Made by a program: the position numbers and the translations under genes. Below the pieces are notes generated by a model. The model was not told the origin of the DNA. It searched no databases and worked only from the letters and a program-made list of their open reading frames with translations. Shown in pieces: positions 1 to 11,820 of a stretch of 64,000 nucleotides of DNA. This DNA comes from Eustoma russellianum (taxonomy: Eukaryota; Streptophyta; Magnoliopsida; Gentianales; Gentianaceae), in the NCBI GenBank assembly GCA_036186865.1, contig AP025048.1, forward strand, positions 31,174,852 to 31,238,851, read 5' to 3'. Within the stretch, counting starts at the first letter, position 1. Every line of letters starts with the position of its first letter.

Positions 1-491
1 TACATAAACAAAGGTTAGCTCCCATCAAACATGAAAATATCAATAGACGCACCGTCCCAAAGCTTTATGATGTAAAATCAGCCCCAAACCAAGGCCATCC
101 ATCCCTGCATGCATATAAGCATCTTTATAAATAAATTATCAGGGTCTAAGAAAGTGCTTAATAGCATTTATGCGGATTGTAACTCTCAATAGTACTTAAA
201 TATAATTTTACACTTGTCCTTGAAACGTATGCAGAATGGTCATTTAACATTTAATGTAAAGTTTCATACATAAATGGTCATTCAGCATGGTGCCAGAAGC
301 TGTCAACCTGTTGGGATAGTTAACCAAATTTTTTAGAAGACCACATGTAACAGATATTCCAGAGTACTTAATAAGTAAATTACTTTTCCATATATATTAA
401 GTTCTAAGATGAGATTATAATCAGCCATGAAGATTTCATTTAAGATGCAGTATGAATTAAAGTTGCAACCAGCTCAAGACTAATATATTAC
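1..491 (-). other. Intron 1 (partial) of the phytyl ester synthase-like gene
   Basis: On the minus strand this follows exon 1 directly. The exon ends in ...CCTG and the intron begins GTAATATATT (donor GT at 491-490). The rest is AT-rich with no coding match that I can see. The remaining exons would lie before position 1. The donor is seen in sequence; the intron identity is inferred from where the conserved FLPG motif is cut. Confidence 0.6.
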
Positions 492-921
492 CAGGCAAAA
501 AGAGAAGAAGTGGTGAATTTTCCAAAGGAGGGCCACATGATGCTGGTGAAAACCAACGGGGAGGCCCGCCATCCGGCTTAATCATTTCTTTTGCTAACAT
601 AAAATAATCTTCCACACTTTTATTGCCATAGCCATCATCCCATAAAGGTTTCAATCCTTGTTCTTGCAAAAACTTTTCCCTTACCTTCTTCTCCTTTTTA
701 CTACCCATACCCATATGTCCATTGCCAAAGTCACTCAAGGAGGTACCTTTATCTTTGTTTTCCTCCACAGGAGAAGCAAAACCATTACCTTCAACACTAT
801 CAGAACGCGATCCCGTCGAATTCCTAACTGCACATCTAACTTGGGCTCTGCTCTGTTTCTTGATTTCTGAACACAAACCAAAATTAAAAGATGCCCACAA
901 ATTATTCATGAGCAAAGCCAT
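492..921 (-). CDS. Phytyl ester synthase / At1g54570-like acyltransferase, exon 1 (N-terminal part)
   Basis: This is the only probable host coding exon. The frame starts at ATG 921 and runs about 143 residues to a GT donor at 491-490. The first ~45 residues are rich in S, R, K and N with few acidic residues (MALLMNNLWASFNFG..., then RAQVRCAVRNS), as expected for a chloroplast transit peptide. The C-terminal part carries the segment typical of plastid esterase/lipase/acyltransferase proteins of the PES1/PES2 type: LKPLWDDGYGNKSVEDY, then MIKPDGGPPRWFSP, then PLLLFLPG. In that family the enzyme esterifies phytol and fatty acids released during chlorophyll and thylakoid breakdown and acts in plastoglobules. 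The catalytic alpha/beta-hydrolase and acyltransferase parts lie outside the window. A copia element sits 260 bp upstream, so expression may be changed or lost. The assignment rests on recalled family motifs, and PES1 and PES2 cannot be told apart here. Confidence 0.75.
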
Positions 922-1180
922 GATATATGCAACTGAAGCTTCAAGCTAAAACTTTTAAGCTTTGTACCAACTTCAGTGTTTAGAAGCCCAAAGAATTCAA
1001 CAACTCCTGGAAAGTGGTAAATATGGCTAGTACTCTTAAAGTTTTCATGAACGAAAATAATACTTCTTGGAATGATGTGCTCAAAAAGGCAGAATATTTG
1101 AGTACCCTCTTCTTAAATATGTCTATGGTGCTCAACTATGTGTTTCTTTTTCCAGTTTGTAAGGCCTACTCAAAAGAAAC
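922..1180 (-). other. 5' flank/leader of the phytyl ester synthase-like exon
   Basis: This 259-bp stretch between the ATG and the copia insertion should hold the 5'UTR and possibly the core promoter. I see no convincing TATA box. A plus-strand frame at 1014-1220 runs into the LTR and has no recognisable domain. The last five bases (1176-1180, GAAAC) are the left target-site duplication of the copia element. Confidence 0.4.
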
Positions 1181-1404
1181 TGATAGCCATAGAAGTGGAG
1201 AAAACAATTTTCTTCATTGATCAGTATTTCCTTTACATCCTTGTTCTTATACAACAAGTTTTCCTACAATTATAGTAATAATCTCTACAATCACTCCAAT
1301 CACAATCCCTAAAATCACTACAATCAATTTATAATCTTCTATCTAAGGTATGTTTACAATTCTCCAAATAAGGTATGATATGATTCAATATTTCCTTTCT
1401 AACA
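1181..1404 (-). repeat. Copia-1 3' LTR (224 bp)
   Basis: Read on the minus strand it runs TGTTAGAAAG...GGCTATCA. It is the LTR nearer to the host ATG (260 bp away) and reads toward it, so any promoter in it points into the phytyl ester synthase-like exon. Confidence 0.93.
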
Positions 1405-1429
1405 CTCCCCCTACGTTGAGCAGGGGAAT

Positions 1430-2978
1430 TTACAATGCCCAACTTGACCAATGCATTATCAAACGCCCTTCCTGCTACAGCCTTTGTCAAAATATCAGCT
1501 AGCTGGTCTTCTGACGGCACATACGGTAACTCAACCGTTTTCTCCTCGATCTTCTCCTTAATAAAGTGTCGGTCTACTTCAATATGTTTTGTTCGATCAT
1601 GCTGAACAGGATTTTCAGAAATACTAATCGATGCCTTGTATCACACATCAATTTTGCTAGAAGCGCAATCGGTAGTCCCAAATCACCCATAAGCTTCTTC
1701 AACCACAATATCTCAACAACACCTTTTGCTATTCCATGGAACTCTGCCTCAGCATTTGACAAAGACACCACCTTCTGTTTTTTACTTCTCCATGTGACCA
1801 AATTATTGCCAACAAGAGCAAAGTATCCTGAGGTAGACCGTCGATCAATTAAACTTCCTGCCCAATAAGCATCAGTATATACCTTAATATCTAGATGTCC
1901 ATGGTTTCCGAACTAAATACCACGCTTCGTTGTCCCCTTCAGATACCAGATAATTCTCATAACAGCTTCTAGATGATGGTCTTGGGTTGATGCATGAATT
2001 AACTTACTTGTCCAACAGCAAATGAAATGTCTCAGCGAGTGTGTGACAAATAAATTAGTTTAACAACCAAACGTTCATATCTTTCTCGGTCAGCACTTGG
2101 TCTTCCTTCTTCAACCTCCAACTTTTGGTTTACCAACATCAGGGCTCCAGCAGGCTTACAGTCTATCATTCCCACCTCAGCAAGTAGGTCCAAAATATAC
2201 TTTTGCTGAGATATGAATATTCCAGATTCAGGACGTTCCACTTCAATTCCTAAGAAATAGTTCAAATCTCCCAAATCCTTCATCTCAAACTATGAGAACA
2301 ATTGTTTCTTTAATACGGCCATCTCTTCAAGGGCATCCCCTTTGATAATCATATCATCCACATAGATTATTAAACAAGTAACAAGAGTCCCTCTTCTTTT
2401 GATAAAGAGTGTGTGATCCGCATTACTCTGCCTATACCTTTGCCTTTTCATGAAACCAGTAAATCTTTCAAACCATACTCTTGGTGACTATTTAAGACCA
2501 TATAACGGCCGTTTCAATCGACATACCTCATTCTTTCCAAACTCTTCTGTAAAGCCTGGCGGTGCACTCATGTACAGTTCTTCTTTAAGATCTTCATGAA
2601 GGAAAGCATTCTTTACATCATACTGCTGAAGGGGCCATGATTTAGTGGCTGCTACTGAGAAGACGTTTCAGAGTAGTCAATACCGTATGTCTGAGTATAT
2701 CCCCGTGCTACCAGTCTCGCCTTATATCTTTCAATACTCCCATCAGCTTTATACTTGACTGTATACACCCACCGGCATCCAACTGGGCGCTTTCCTTTAG
2801 GTATGACTACATTCTCCCTAGTGTCATTTTTGTGAATAGCACTCATCTTCTCCTCCATTGCTGCATGCCATTCAGGCTGACTTAATGCTTCCTCAACCGT
2901 TCTAGGCAGGGCAATTTCACATACCAAAGACATAAATCCCTTGGCACAATCAACTGGATATGATGTCCCTTTTGTCAA
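1430..2978 (-). pseudogene. Copia-1 reverse transcriptase and RNase H, broken
   Basis: The pieces, in reading order on the minus strand, are as follows. The RT start is at 2652-2978 (CRWVYTVKYKADGSIERYKARLVARGYTQ, then GIDY). The catalytic loop IYVDDMII lies near 2345-2370, and DLNYFLGIEVE with ISQQKYILDLL follows at 2032-2283. RNase H is at 1574-1801 (VTWRSKKQKVVSLSNAEAEF), and its C-terminus, LADILTKAVAG, is at 1430-1520, close to the polypurine tract. At least four frame changes and several stops separate these pieces. The function is known for the family; this copy is a pseudogene. Confidence 0.88.
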
Positions 2979-3056
2979 CTTACTTGGAGAGTACCGATTT
3001 GGGGGTTTTCCCCTGTTCTACCGGGGTGGAAGTATCCTGCCCTTGCCTGAAATACC

Positions 3057-4680
3057 TCATGTATCCTGATCAGTTTCACATACATCGGGATATATACTGG
3101 GAGAATTATTAGGATCATTAGTAATATCGGAAGGAAAATCAGGGGAAGGTACTAATACCTGATGTTGCAAGATATTCGCCAGAGGGGATTCACCGGCAGG
3201 ATCAGAAGTAAGGGTTACATCTGTGTCAGGAAAAGCACAGACGGCGCCACCTACTTGTCGTGTTGAAACCGTTTCTTCTTGACTAGAGTTATGGAGCCAG
3301 TCGTAGGTCTCACCATATGTCTCTCCCTGAGACCAAGACGGAGAAGAATAGAAGTATTCGTGTTCGAGAAATTTGTAGTCCATGGTGACGTGTATACACC
3401 GAGTGCGCAGATTATAACAGCGGTACCCTTTTTGAGACATAGCATATCCCACGAAGACACACTTATCAGCGCATGCATCAAGTTTGGTACGCTGAGAAAA
3501 TGGTATATGCACAAATACAGAACATCCAAATATTTGGGGGGTAGTGTGAGGGCAGAAGGAACATCAGTATGAGATACAAGTAAGGACAACGGAGTACAAT
3601 GATCCAAAATCTTGGTAGGTAAACGATTAAAAAGGTAGGCGGCAGTAGCTACGGCTTCAGGCCAGAATATTTTTGTAACATGAGACTCTAACATCATGGC
3701 ACATGTCATTTCTAGTAGGATCCGATTTTTCGTTCAGCGACACCATTTTGTTGTAGGGTGTGTGAACATGAAGTTTGATGTAGAATTCCGTGTTTTGTAA
3801 GAAAATCGTGTAGGCCACTGTTGACATATTCTCTGCCATTATCAGATCGAAGAAGCTGGATTTTTGTATGAAACTGATTGTCAACCATAGAGTAGAAATC
3901 AATAAATTTAGAACACACATCAGACTTATTTTTTCAAAAAATAAATCCAAGTAAATCGGGAAAAATCATCGACAAATGTGACAAAATACCGATAACCAAG
4001 CGAAGTATGATATGGAGCAGAACCCCATACATCAGAATGGACAAGACTAAATAAAGTTTTGACTCGAGTATTATTTGGTTTGTAAGTGGAGCGATGATGC
4101 TTAGCACGTAAACAAGTATCGCAAGATAGCGTAAATCTAGACGGAATCAGAGATGGAAATAACATTTTCATATACCCTAGGGAGGGGTGGCCAAGCCGAC
4201 GGTGCCATAACCATAGTCTTTGTTCAACAGTCCTGGTGACAAGATTGGACCGACCCTGTTGCACCACATCTGTCATATAATATAACCCGTCCTTCTCAAT
4301 GCCACGTCCAATGATCACCCTCGAACGAATATCCTGCAATAGACAAAGGACGGATACATAAGAACAACACAGTTCAATTCTCGAGTAATTTGGCTAATAG
4401 ACAATAAGTTTGATGAAAGTTCTGGAACATAAAGACAATGAGACACATGCAAATTTGGTGTGACTGATATAGTCCCTCCTCCCGAAACTGGAAGAAGTTC
4501 ACCATTGGCAGTTTATATATGGGTTTTGGTTGGGGAGGTCCAAATTTTAAAATCACAAGGCTCATTAGTCATAGTATCGGTTGCTCCGATGTCAAGGATC
4601 CATGCGTGGGGGTTTATAGTGGAGTTGAGATTTGATGGAGTTTTTTCGGAATTTGTTAAAAGATGTGGGGCATATGTGTG
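3057..4680 (-). pseudogene. Copia-1 protease and integrase, broken
   Basis: Around 4570-4610 the minus strand encodes AWILDIGATDTMT, the copia aspartic-protease active site with DSGAT changed to DIGAT. The GAG-pre-integrase motif follows at 3926-4339 (LWLWHRRLGHPSLGYMKML, CDTCLRAKH). The integrase core comes next, with LVHSDVWGSAP and FVTFVDDFSRFTWIYF, and then an LRSDNGREYVN-like segment at 3712-3918. A later piece at 3057-3512 holds VFVGYAMSQKGYRCYN. Two overlapping frames each keep parts of the core, which shows frameshifts. Not functional. Confidence 0.85.
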
Positions 4681-4959
4681 ATTATTAGGGGTTATGAGGG
4701 CTGAAGTGTCCAGCTTTGAGACTGAAGGGGCTAACTGGGCAATGGCCGAAATGTTTGGGGTCGGTTTGATAATTGCAAAACCTGCAGGGTACAGGAGTTA
4801 ATTTCATCAGGGGCAAACACGTCAAATGCCAGTTCATAAGGGTTGAGAGATCTCTCAACCCTGTTACCTATTTCAGCCGCCTGTTTTTCGTCTTCTCCTC
4901 CTGCTCTGCCTCCCTGTTCCTTCGACAGATTGCTCCCAGTAGCCATGGCTGCTACTCCA

Positions 4960-6008
4960 CTAGTGGCTGGACCTTTGCCTTGCCCCTTCTTCTACTTGAT
5001 GCCTTTTCCCTTCATACCCATCGGGGTATCTGATTAGTCTGAAGCAATTTTCCTTCGTATGTCTTTTTTGGCCATATAAACTGCAGGTTAGGGTTTCTTT
5101 ATCCTCCACGCGGCGCTGATTGCTGGAGCATGGAGGTGCTTGGCCACCTCTGCCTCTGCCCTGAGTCCCTCCGCATCCTTGGCCAGGTCCTTTGGTGGTG
5201 CGTCCTTGTGCTGCCAGGCCTTGGCCAATCCCCAGTGATGGTTCTTCTTCTGAGGGGATACCTTGCAGCACCATGGATCTACCTTCTGCTCTTATGATTT
5301 CACGATATGCAGTCTCTAGGGAAGGCAATGGGTCCCTTTTTAATAAGTCGTTCTTCTCTGCAGTATACTTTTCGTCTATTGCAGTCAGGAATGGATATAA
5401 TTGCAAAGCCTCCATCTTTTTATTATGTATGTTAATATCTGCGGTGTATGTCATCGGATTTGGATCCTAGACATCAATTGCTGTCCACAGATCTTGCAGT
5501 TTATTCCAGCATTATTCGATGCTGCCTCCTCGCTTTCGGATTAAGATGGCTCTCCTGTGAAGATCATAGACTCTGAGGGAGTCTGCTCCTACCCCATGTG
5601 TGAGAGCCAGTCCATCCCACAATGCTTTAGAAGTGGGATATCGAGTAACTTTCACCACTAAGGTTGGTTCAATTGTCTGTATTATCCAGGTGAATACAGA
5701 GTTGTCTGCTTGCTCCCAAACTGGGAATTCAGGATCTGTTGGGGAGGGTGGAGGAGGAACACCAGTAAGGTGATGTCTACTCCCCTTCCAATAATTGCCC
5801 GTAGCACCAATGGTGCCCACACTGCATAATTATGGCCATTCAGTTTGACGGAAATGGTAAGATTTTCTGTGGATAATAGTAGGGATGAAACAATGGTGGA
5901 GTTTTGTACAGGTTTGGTGTTGGCCGTATTCTGTATTATATTGGCTACTTGAATGGCTAAATCAGCAAGATTTGGGGTTGATGGCTTGTTTGTTTCTGAG
6001 TTTGACAT
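4960..6008 (-). pseudogene. Copia-1 gag, broken
   Basis: The minus-strand frame starts at ATG 6008 (MSNSETNKPSTPNLADLA...) and contains the gag N-terminal motif LNGHNYAVWAPLVLRAI. It shifts frame near 5700-5800 into FTWIIQTIEPTLV and SKALWDGLALTHG. A third piece at 4960-5454 ends in a zinc-knuckle remnant, TCSLYGQKRHTKENC, in which the second cysteine of CX2C is a tyrosine. The fold is recognisable, but at least two frameshifts break the protein. Confidence 0.8.
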
Positions 6009-6247
6009 ACTTTCTGTGTTTTTTTTTTTCTGTTTGGGCAGATGGGATGGACGATGAGGATGTCAATACTGCACTTGGTATGGTAGTGGCAACCAATACT
6101 GGCTGAGAAAGGTATTTGGCCGGGAGAGGTATGGCTTTCGATAATCAGGTAAGTGGGAGGCAATGATGAATATTTCTGAGCCTTCACTGCTCAAAAATTT
6201 CACCTTCACATTTAGGGTTTAGTAGGACTATTTCTGCTCTGATACCA

Positions 6248-6471
6248 TGATAACCATAGAAGTGGAGAAAACAATTTTCTTCATTGAACAGTATTTCCTT
6301 TACATCCTTGTTCTTATACAAAAAGTTTTCCTACAATTACGGTAATAATCTCTACAATCACTCCAATCACAATCCCTAAAATCACTACAATCAATTTACC
6401 ATCTTCTATCTAAGGTATGTTTACAATTCTCCAAATAAGGTATGATATGATTCAATATTTCCTTCCTAACA
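6248..6471 (-). repeat. Copia-1 5' LTR (224 bp)
   Basis: Near-identical partner of 1181-1404. The next bases inside the element are the Met-tRNA primer site (6236-6247). The target duplication GAAAC follows at 6472-6476. Confidence 0.93.
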
Positions 6472-6476
6472 GAAAC

Positions 6477-7065
6477 TACAGACAGAAAAGACATTGGCCC
6501 ACAAAAAGTAAAGATATTAATGCATCATGAAATAATGAAGATAACCAAAAGATCATTCTTAAAAGTTTCAAACTTGCTAGAGCTTAGCTTTCATACTGAA
6601 TTGAACAAGCATAAATATGTACGGCTAGCAATCGGTTCAATAACTCTTCCCACAATATGTTCATAGTTTTATACTATAATGCGGCCATTAGCATATGCTG
6701 ACAAATAGAGCAATTCTGGTACCGTATTTCTGGAAGCTGCTCCTAACCTACTATTATTGTCACAAGTTCTAGCCTGACAGCCCTTCTTGTTTATTTAGAG
6801 TTATTTCCAAAACAATATGGTTTCGATTGTTTATTTCTTTTGCTTTTTAGGGTGGTTTGTTTCTGTCTCGGTGGCGGATATAATTTTTTGTTGCTTTATA
6901 CATTGTTTCGCAATAATACGAGCATAACTCTTTAATTGGAGTCGTAAGTGGCAAGTTCGGAAGCAGCGTTTGCCAAAAATTCATAGGGAAAGAAGAGTGG
7001 GTGGGGTGGGGTGTGGGTTATCCGTGAGAACAAAGGTACTACAACAACATTACATCATTGCTTTA
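6477..7065. other. Upstream host flank, no gene seen
   Basis: AT-rich sequence between the copia right target duplication and the first Sirevirus LTR. I see no open frame with a recognisable domain and no clear repeat. It would be the distal 5' region of the phytyl ester synthase-like gene before the insertion. Confidence 0.4.
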
Positions 7066-9744
7066 TATTGAGAAAAAGAGTTTGAGTGATTCACAAAATG
7101 CATGATTTAAATAACGTGTGGTAAAGAAATGCATGACACGATTTATTACTTGACACATTTTTGCGACAAACTTGCCTTATATACTTTATATATAATGTTG
7201 CCGTACTAACAATCCATGAAGCTTTAAAGCTTACATCAAATGGCAAACATTTGTTGTGTTCGAACTATTTTCAGGTGCCACCATTAATGAACTAAACTAG
7301 TTCATTAAGTGAAGTACTTAGTTAAATGAACTAAGTAGTTCATTAAATGGAGATATATTTGGAGAAGGCATGATAGCAACAAACATGGAAATTAAAAGTC
7401 TCCTCCCACTCTAATCACACGTTTTTATATATATAAAATATATATATTCAGATTTTTTTAAAAGACACAATACACATATATTCCAACGTACTACCGACAC
7501 GTTATATATATTACGAACGTACGTCAACGTTACACCATTATACTTACCTTATATTTATGAGTATGTTCAGGTCTTATATCATATGATATAAGTCATAGTG
7601 ATGACAAAATTATTACAACACGTTACAAGGTTCTAAACCAAAAATTGTCATATCGGTAACAACCGAAACTTCGCCAACGTATCACGTACTTGCCATATAT
7701 AGATGGCCAGTTCCTACACTTCAAAAATGGCCACAAATTTCGTGGCTAACATGGTACACTCAGCCATAAAATCATTCTATGTTGACACACACAAATCATC
7801 CCCAATTAAGGCCAAATTGTGGAGATTTCAAATTCAACCTATTTTGTCACATGTGGGCGTCAACATTAGTACAGATTTATAGCTGAATATCTACTAGATT
7901 ATATATATATTATTTGTGACATAATATATAGCATGTGCAAAACGTTTGAATTTAATCGGAGAAAAATTGCGTAATCGACAAAAGTCGAAAATTCGGTTTT
8001 CTATGAACACAACACATGGAACGTTTTTGGCATGACATGTAACATGTATCTAGACACTTTTTACATATTCAATACATACTAAAGTATTCTAGAATATTCA
8101 AATTAGGGCTGATTGGAATATACAATATGTGTATAATTATTGTGCAATATTTTACAAAGTTTACAAAAATAAAATTCAGCACATGTTCAAGACATTTCAC
8201 ACGCCTACTCAGCCTTGGTGGAGCTTATATGGAGCTTAGTTGGCATCTCGATTGATGAAGAATGTACTACATAAGGTTAGTGACTTAATGAAGGGAGCTA
8301 CACAAGGTAACATTTCAAACTCCTTAGCAAATGAAACACATGCTGAAAATTCTGCATGTGAGACAATGAGTGTTGTTTTTCTATGGCTTAATGGAGAGTA
8401 ATTTGCTTTCCAAATTAGTAGGGATTGATTGTATCCTATTTGGAAATGTTTTTACTACTATTTTGGCACATGTTTTAGATGATATTCTTAGATTTTTAAA
8501 GCTACTAAATGATGACAAGGTTGGACCAATCATGAAGTGCCAAGTAAGCAAAACTAAGACAACTATCCAATCAAATTGTACCAAGTAATCAAGGTAGTGT
8601 CACATCTATACAAGGCATTCTTCCAAGGACAGAAAAGAGAATTATCAAGGTGAAGAAAAGCCCTAGGGGGTAGGCCAAGACTAGATAAAAGGAAGAGAAG
8701 AGAGCCACACAAATGTAAGTCAATTCTCAAATTCTCCTAAGTGCAAAAAGTGTCTTCTACTTTCTTCTTCTACCTTTCTTTCTTCTTCTTCTCTCAAGCC
8801 TATTGTTCTTATATTCAAATATATTGAATAGGCTTTGTTTATAGTACACGCCTCATTGTTGTAAAAGTTTGATCAAGGTGTGATCAAACCTTAATCCATT
8901 CGGTAGTGGTGTTCGTGATCATTGTGATTGATTGTATTGTTTGTTTAAGGGTGGAGTTGGTGTGTAACTCCAGCAAGCCTTGTGGTAAAGTGTTATTTTG
9001 TGATTAGTGATAACCGAGGAAGGTGTCCTCGAAGACTGGAGTAGGTTGTGTTAACCGAACCAGTATAAAATTCTCGGTGTTATTACTTTCAGCACTTTAT
9101 TTTCAGTTTCTATCACTTTGTATCATTTTCATTGCATTAGTAAAAATACCAAACGACTTTCAGAAATTACCAAACTTTTCAGAAACATAGCCACACCTAT
9201 TAAGTTTCATTTGGCGCAAGTTTCAACCCATTTGGATAAGTATAAGTCAATCAAACGTTAATAGTTCTGAGACTAGTGCAATCTGATTTTCAGACTTGCA
9301 AAGGTTGAGAACTTGAACGTATTTGACATACTTCCCAAAAGAATTTTTCAAAAATGTTTTAACCCATTCAAATAAATACTTTAAGGGGGTTTGTCATCAA
9401 ATTCTCAGACCATTTGGAGTTACGGATTGATCGAAATAAAATTTTCAAATCAGACTACTTTTTCTGGTAGATTTGCATAATCTTACCACAAACAATTTTT
9501 AAAGGGTTAGAAGTTGAATTTTGATTTGAAATTTTTAGGGGATACTCAAAACATCTTAGAGTAGAATCTCTCCAAATTTCAGAATTTTTGAATATTTGTA
9601 ACCTTGTTTTTCAAACGTTTCAAATCAGGATCTGAAAACAGAAACTGTTTTCAGAAGTTGGGCTTTTGGTCAAAATATTTTAAAAACCAAATTTTCCACA
9701 TCCACTATTCAACCCCCTTCTAGTGGTGCCTTACAGGTCCTACA
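7066..9744 (+). repeat. Sire-2 5' LTR (~2.68 kb)
   Basis: Starts at (TA)TTGAGAAAAAG and ends in GGTCCTACA just before the primer site. It carries the family palindromes: 20 bp CTTATATCATATGATATAAG at 7573-7592, and a hairpin with TTAATGAACTA arms at 7284-7308. A run of ACGT cores lies at 7500-7535. Its frames (8370-8588 and others) show no known domain. Confidence 0.85.
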
Positions 9745-9800
9745 AGTGATATCAGAGTGCAAGCACACTCACGACAAGGAGATCCAACGATCTTAGTGAG

Positions 9801-11727
9801 ATGGCAACCACTAGCTACAAAACTGAGCAAGAAGGAATGTCAACCGTAAGGCCTCCTCTTTTCGATGGTGAGTCTTTTATTCAATGGAAACTTAGAATGA
9901 AACTTTTCTTTATGGTCATTGATATAGACCTATGGTCCATTATAGAAGATGGTCCTTTTATCCCTTCTAAGTTATCTATTGTTGATGGTATCATACTAGA
10001 GGTTATAAAAACGAAACAAGAATATACTAGTGATGGCAAAAAGAGACTAAGTATGAATGCTAAAGCCATGCAATTACTGTTAAACGGACTAAGCAAAAGT
10101 GAATCTACTTACGTATCTAATTGCTCTAGTGGTCAAGAGATGTGGAGAATTCTTGAGATAAAACATGAAGGGACTAGCCAAGTAAAGGAGTCTAAGATTA
10201 ATATGCTTATGTCCACACTTGAGTCTTTTAAATTATTTCCAAATGAATCTATTGTTGATATGGATTTACAATTGACTAACATCTATAATTCTCTTGAGTC
10301 TCTTGGCAAAGTTTTTTCTACACAGGAAAAGGTTCAAAAGGTGTTAAGGAGTCTCCCATCCGAATGAGATTCAAAAGTCACTGCAATCGAAGAAAGTAAG
10401 GATACTAAATCGATAAAAATGGAGAAATTGATAGGATCATTAAAGGTATATAAAAACAAACTCACTTTAAGAAATTCTGAATCAATTTCTAAAAATGATA
10501 AGGCTATAGCGTTTAAATCAAATACGCCTTCACCTCTAATGATCGCGTAGATGATAGTGACATAGATTCTGATGATGAAGATTTAATCACGATGGCTAAA
10601 AGATTAAGAAAGACCTTGAGAAAATTGATTAAAAACAAACATAAGCCTACTTCATCTAAGGATCGTAGAAATAAAAATAATGAAGACATAAAGTGCTATG
10701 AATGCGGAAAACTTAGAAACTTCTCATATGACTGTCCGAACAAGAACAAACAAACAAACAAATACCTTGACAAGGATCGGATCAAAACTAGACTCGTCTC
10801 AGAACCTAAACAAAGGAGAAGAGCCTTCAAAGCCTCCACTTGGAGTGATTCATCCGACTCTAAGTCTGACGATACGGAAGAACAAACGGCACAAGTATGC
10901 TTTACATCTAAGGCATCAAATGAGGTATCTTCTAACTCTGCTTCTGATTTTGAATCTTCTTATGATGATTTATTTAGTCAATATTTATAGTTGTATAAGT
11001 TCTCAAAGACTCTCGCAAAAGAAAAGAAACGATTAATTGAAGACAAGAAGTTGTCAGAATCTTCTAACATGAATCTTGTTTCTCAATTAAACGATTCAAA
11101 AGAAAAGTCGTATTGCATCATCAATGCATTAAAATTAGAGATCTCATCATTAACGACACAAAATAATAAAATGAAATCCGAGATTTCAAATTTGAAATCA
11201 AGGAATATAGATCTAGAAAACATGGTGTTACAATTTGACACAGGTACAAACATGCTAGATTGCATAATTTCTTCACAAAAGCATGATAACGAAAAAACCG
11301 GATTAGGACATGTTAAGAAAAATGAGACACTAAACAAATCAACAAAATTCATTCCGTCAAAGAAAATAGATGCGTCTAAGACATATGTGGTGCCTAAGAA
11401 GACGCCTAGATCCCTCCTATGTCATCTCATCATGCTTCATCTTCATATCATACACGATATAATTATTTGCCATATAGATATGAAAGAAAGCCATTGATGT
11501 ATATAAGAAATTCATATCATAAAAATGCATCTAGATCACATACAAACCGAAACGCTTATCAAAAACAGAGATCATACTATACGCATGATGGTATTCTCGG
11601 TCAAACGCCAAACAGATTTGCACCAAACATCTATTATATTGCATATTCATCTCCTTTCTCACCTTTTGGAAGACCTAGAAAGGTCACCCAAATTTGGGTA
11701 CCAAAAGGGACATTTGCAAAAGGTTGA
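9801..11727 (+). pseudogene. Sire-2 gag polyprotein, broken
   Basis: ATG 9801 opens MATTSYKTEQEGMST..., followed by the copia gag N-terminal domain (PPLFDGESFIQWKLRMKLF, DLWSIIEDGP, then EMWRILEIKHEGTSQVKESK). A TGA replaces the Trp codon of the expected SEW at 10365-10367. A frame change follows near 10500-10590. The zinc knuckle at ~10690-10735 reads CYECGKLRNFSYDC, in which the expected histidine ligand is asparagine. A second stop lies at 10988-10990. The tail runs through a coiled-coil-like Ser/Lys/Asn segment to VTQIWVPKGTFAKG, where gag joins pol in the full-length relative. It is closely similar to the gag at 38711-40619. Confidence 0.85.
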
Positions 11728-11820
11728 ATAAATAACCCTTAAGAACGAAATTGAAATGCATGAGTTTTTTTTTTACTAATTGTTACTTCTTCCTTATATG
11801 CACTTTTGATTTTATTTCCA

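Larger units (their letters stand above)
1181..6471 (-). mobile_element. Ty1/copia LTR retrotransposon (Copia-1), complete but inactivated
   Basis: Two 224-bp terminal repeats begin TG and end CA and are bounded by a perfect 5-bp target duplication, GAAAC, at 1176-1180 and 6472-6476. On the minus strand the order is 5' LTR (6248-6471), primer site, gag, protease, integrase, RT, RNase H, polypurine tract and 3' LTR (1181-1404). That RT-after-integrase order defines copia. The primer site is TGGTATCAGAGC (minus strand, 6236-6247), matching initiator Met-tRNA. The polypurine tract is AGGGGGAG (minus strand, 1405-1412). Many frameshifts and stops break every domain, so it cannot encode its own proteins. 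The LTRs differ at about 8 of 224 positions by eye, so it is not very recent. It lies in the same orientation as the host exon and upstream of it. Confidence 0.93.

Noticed and set aside
658..949. Plus-strand frames at 658-870 and 722-949
   Set aside because: Antisense shadows of the phytyl ester synthase-like exon; no domain.
1014..1220. 68-codon plus frame left of Copia-1
   Set aside because: Ends inside the LTR, so it is partly element sequence; no domain and no sign of coding conservation.
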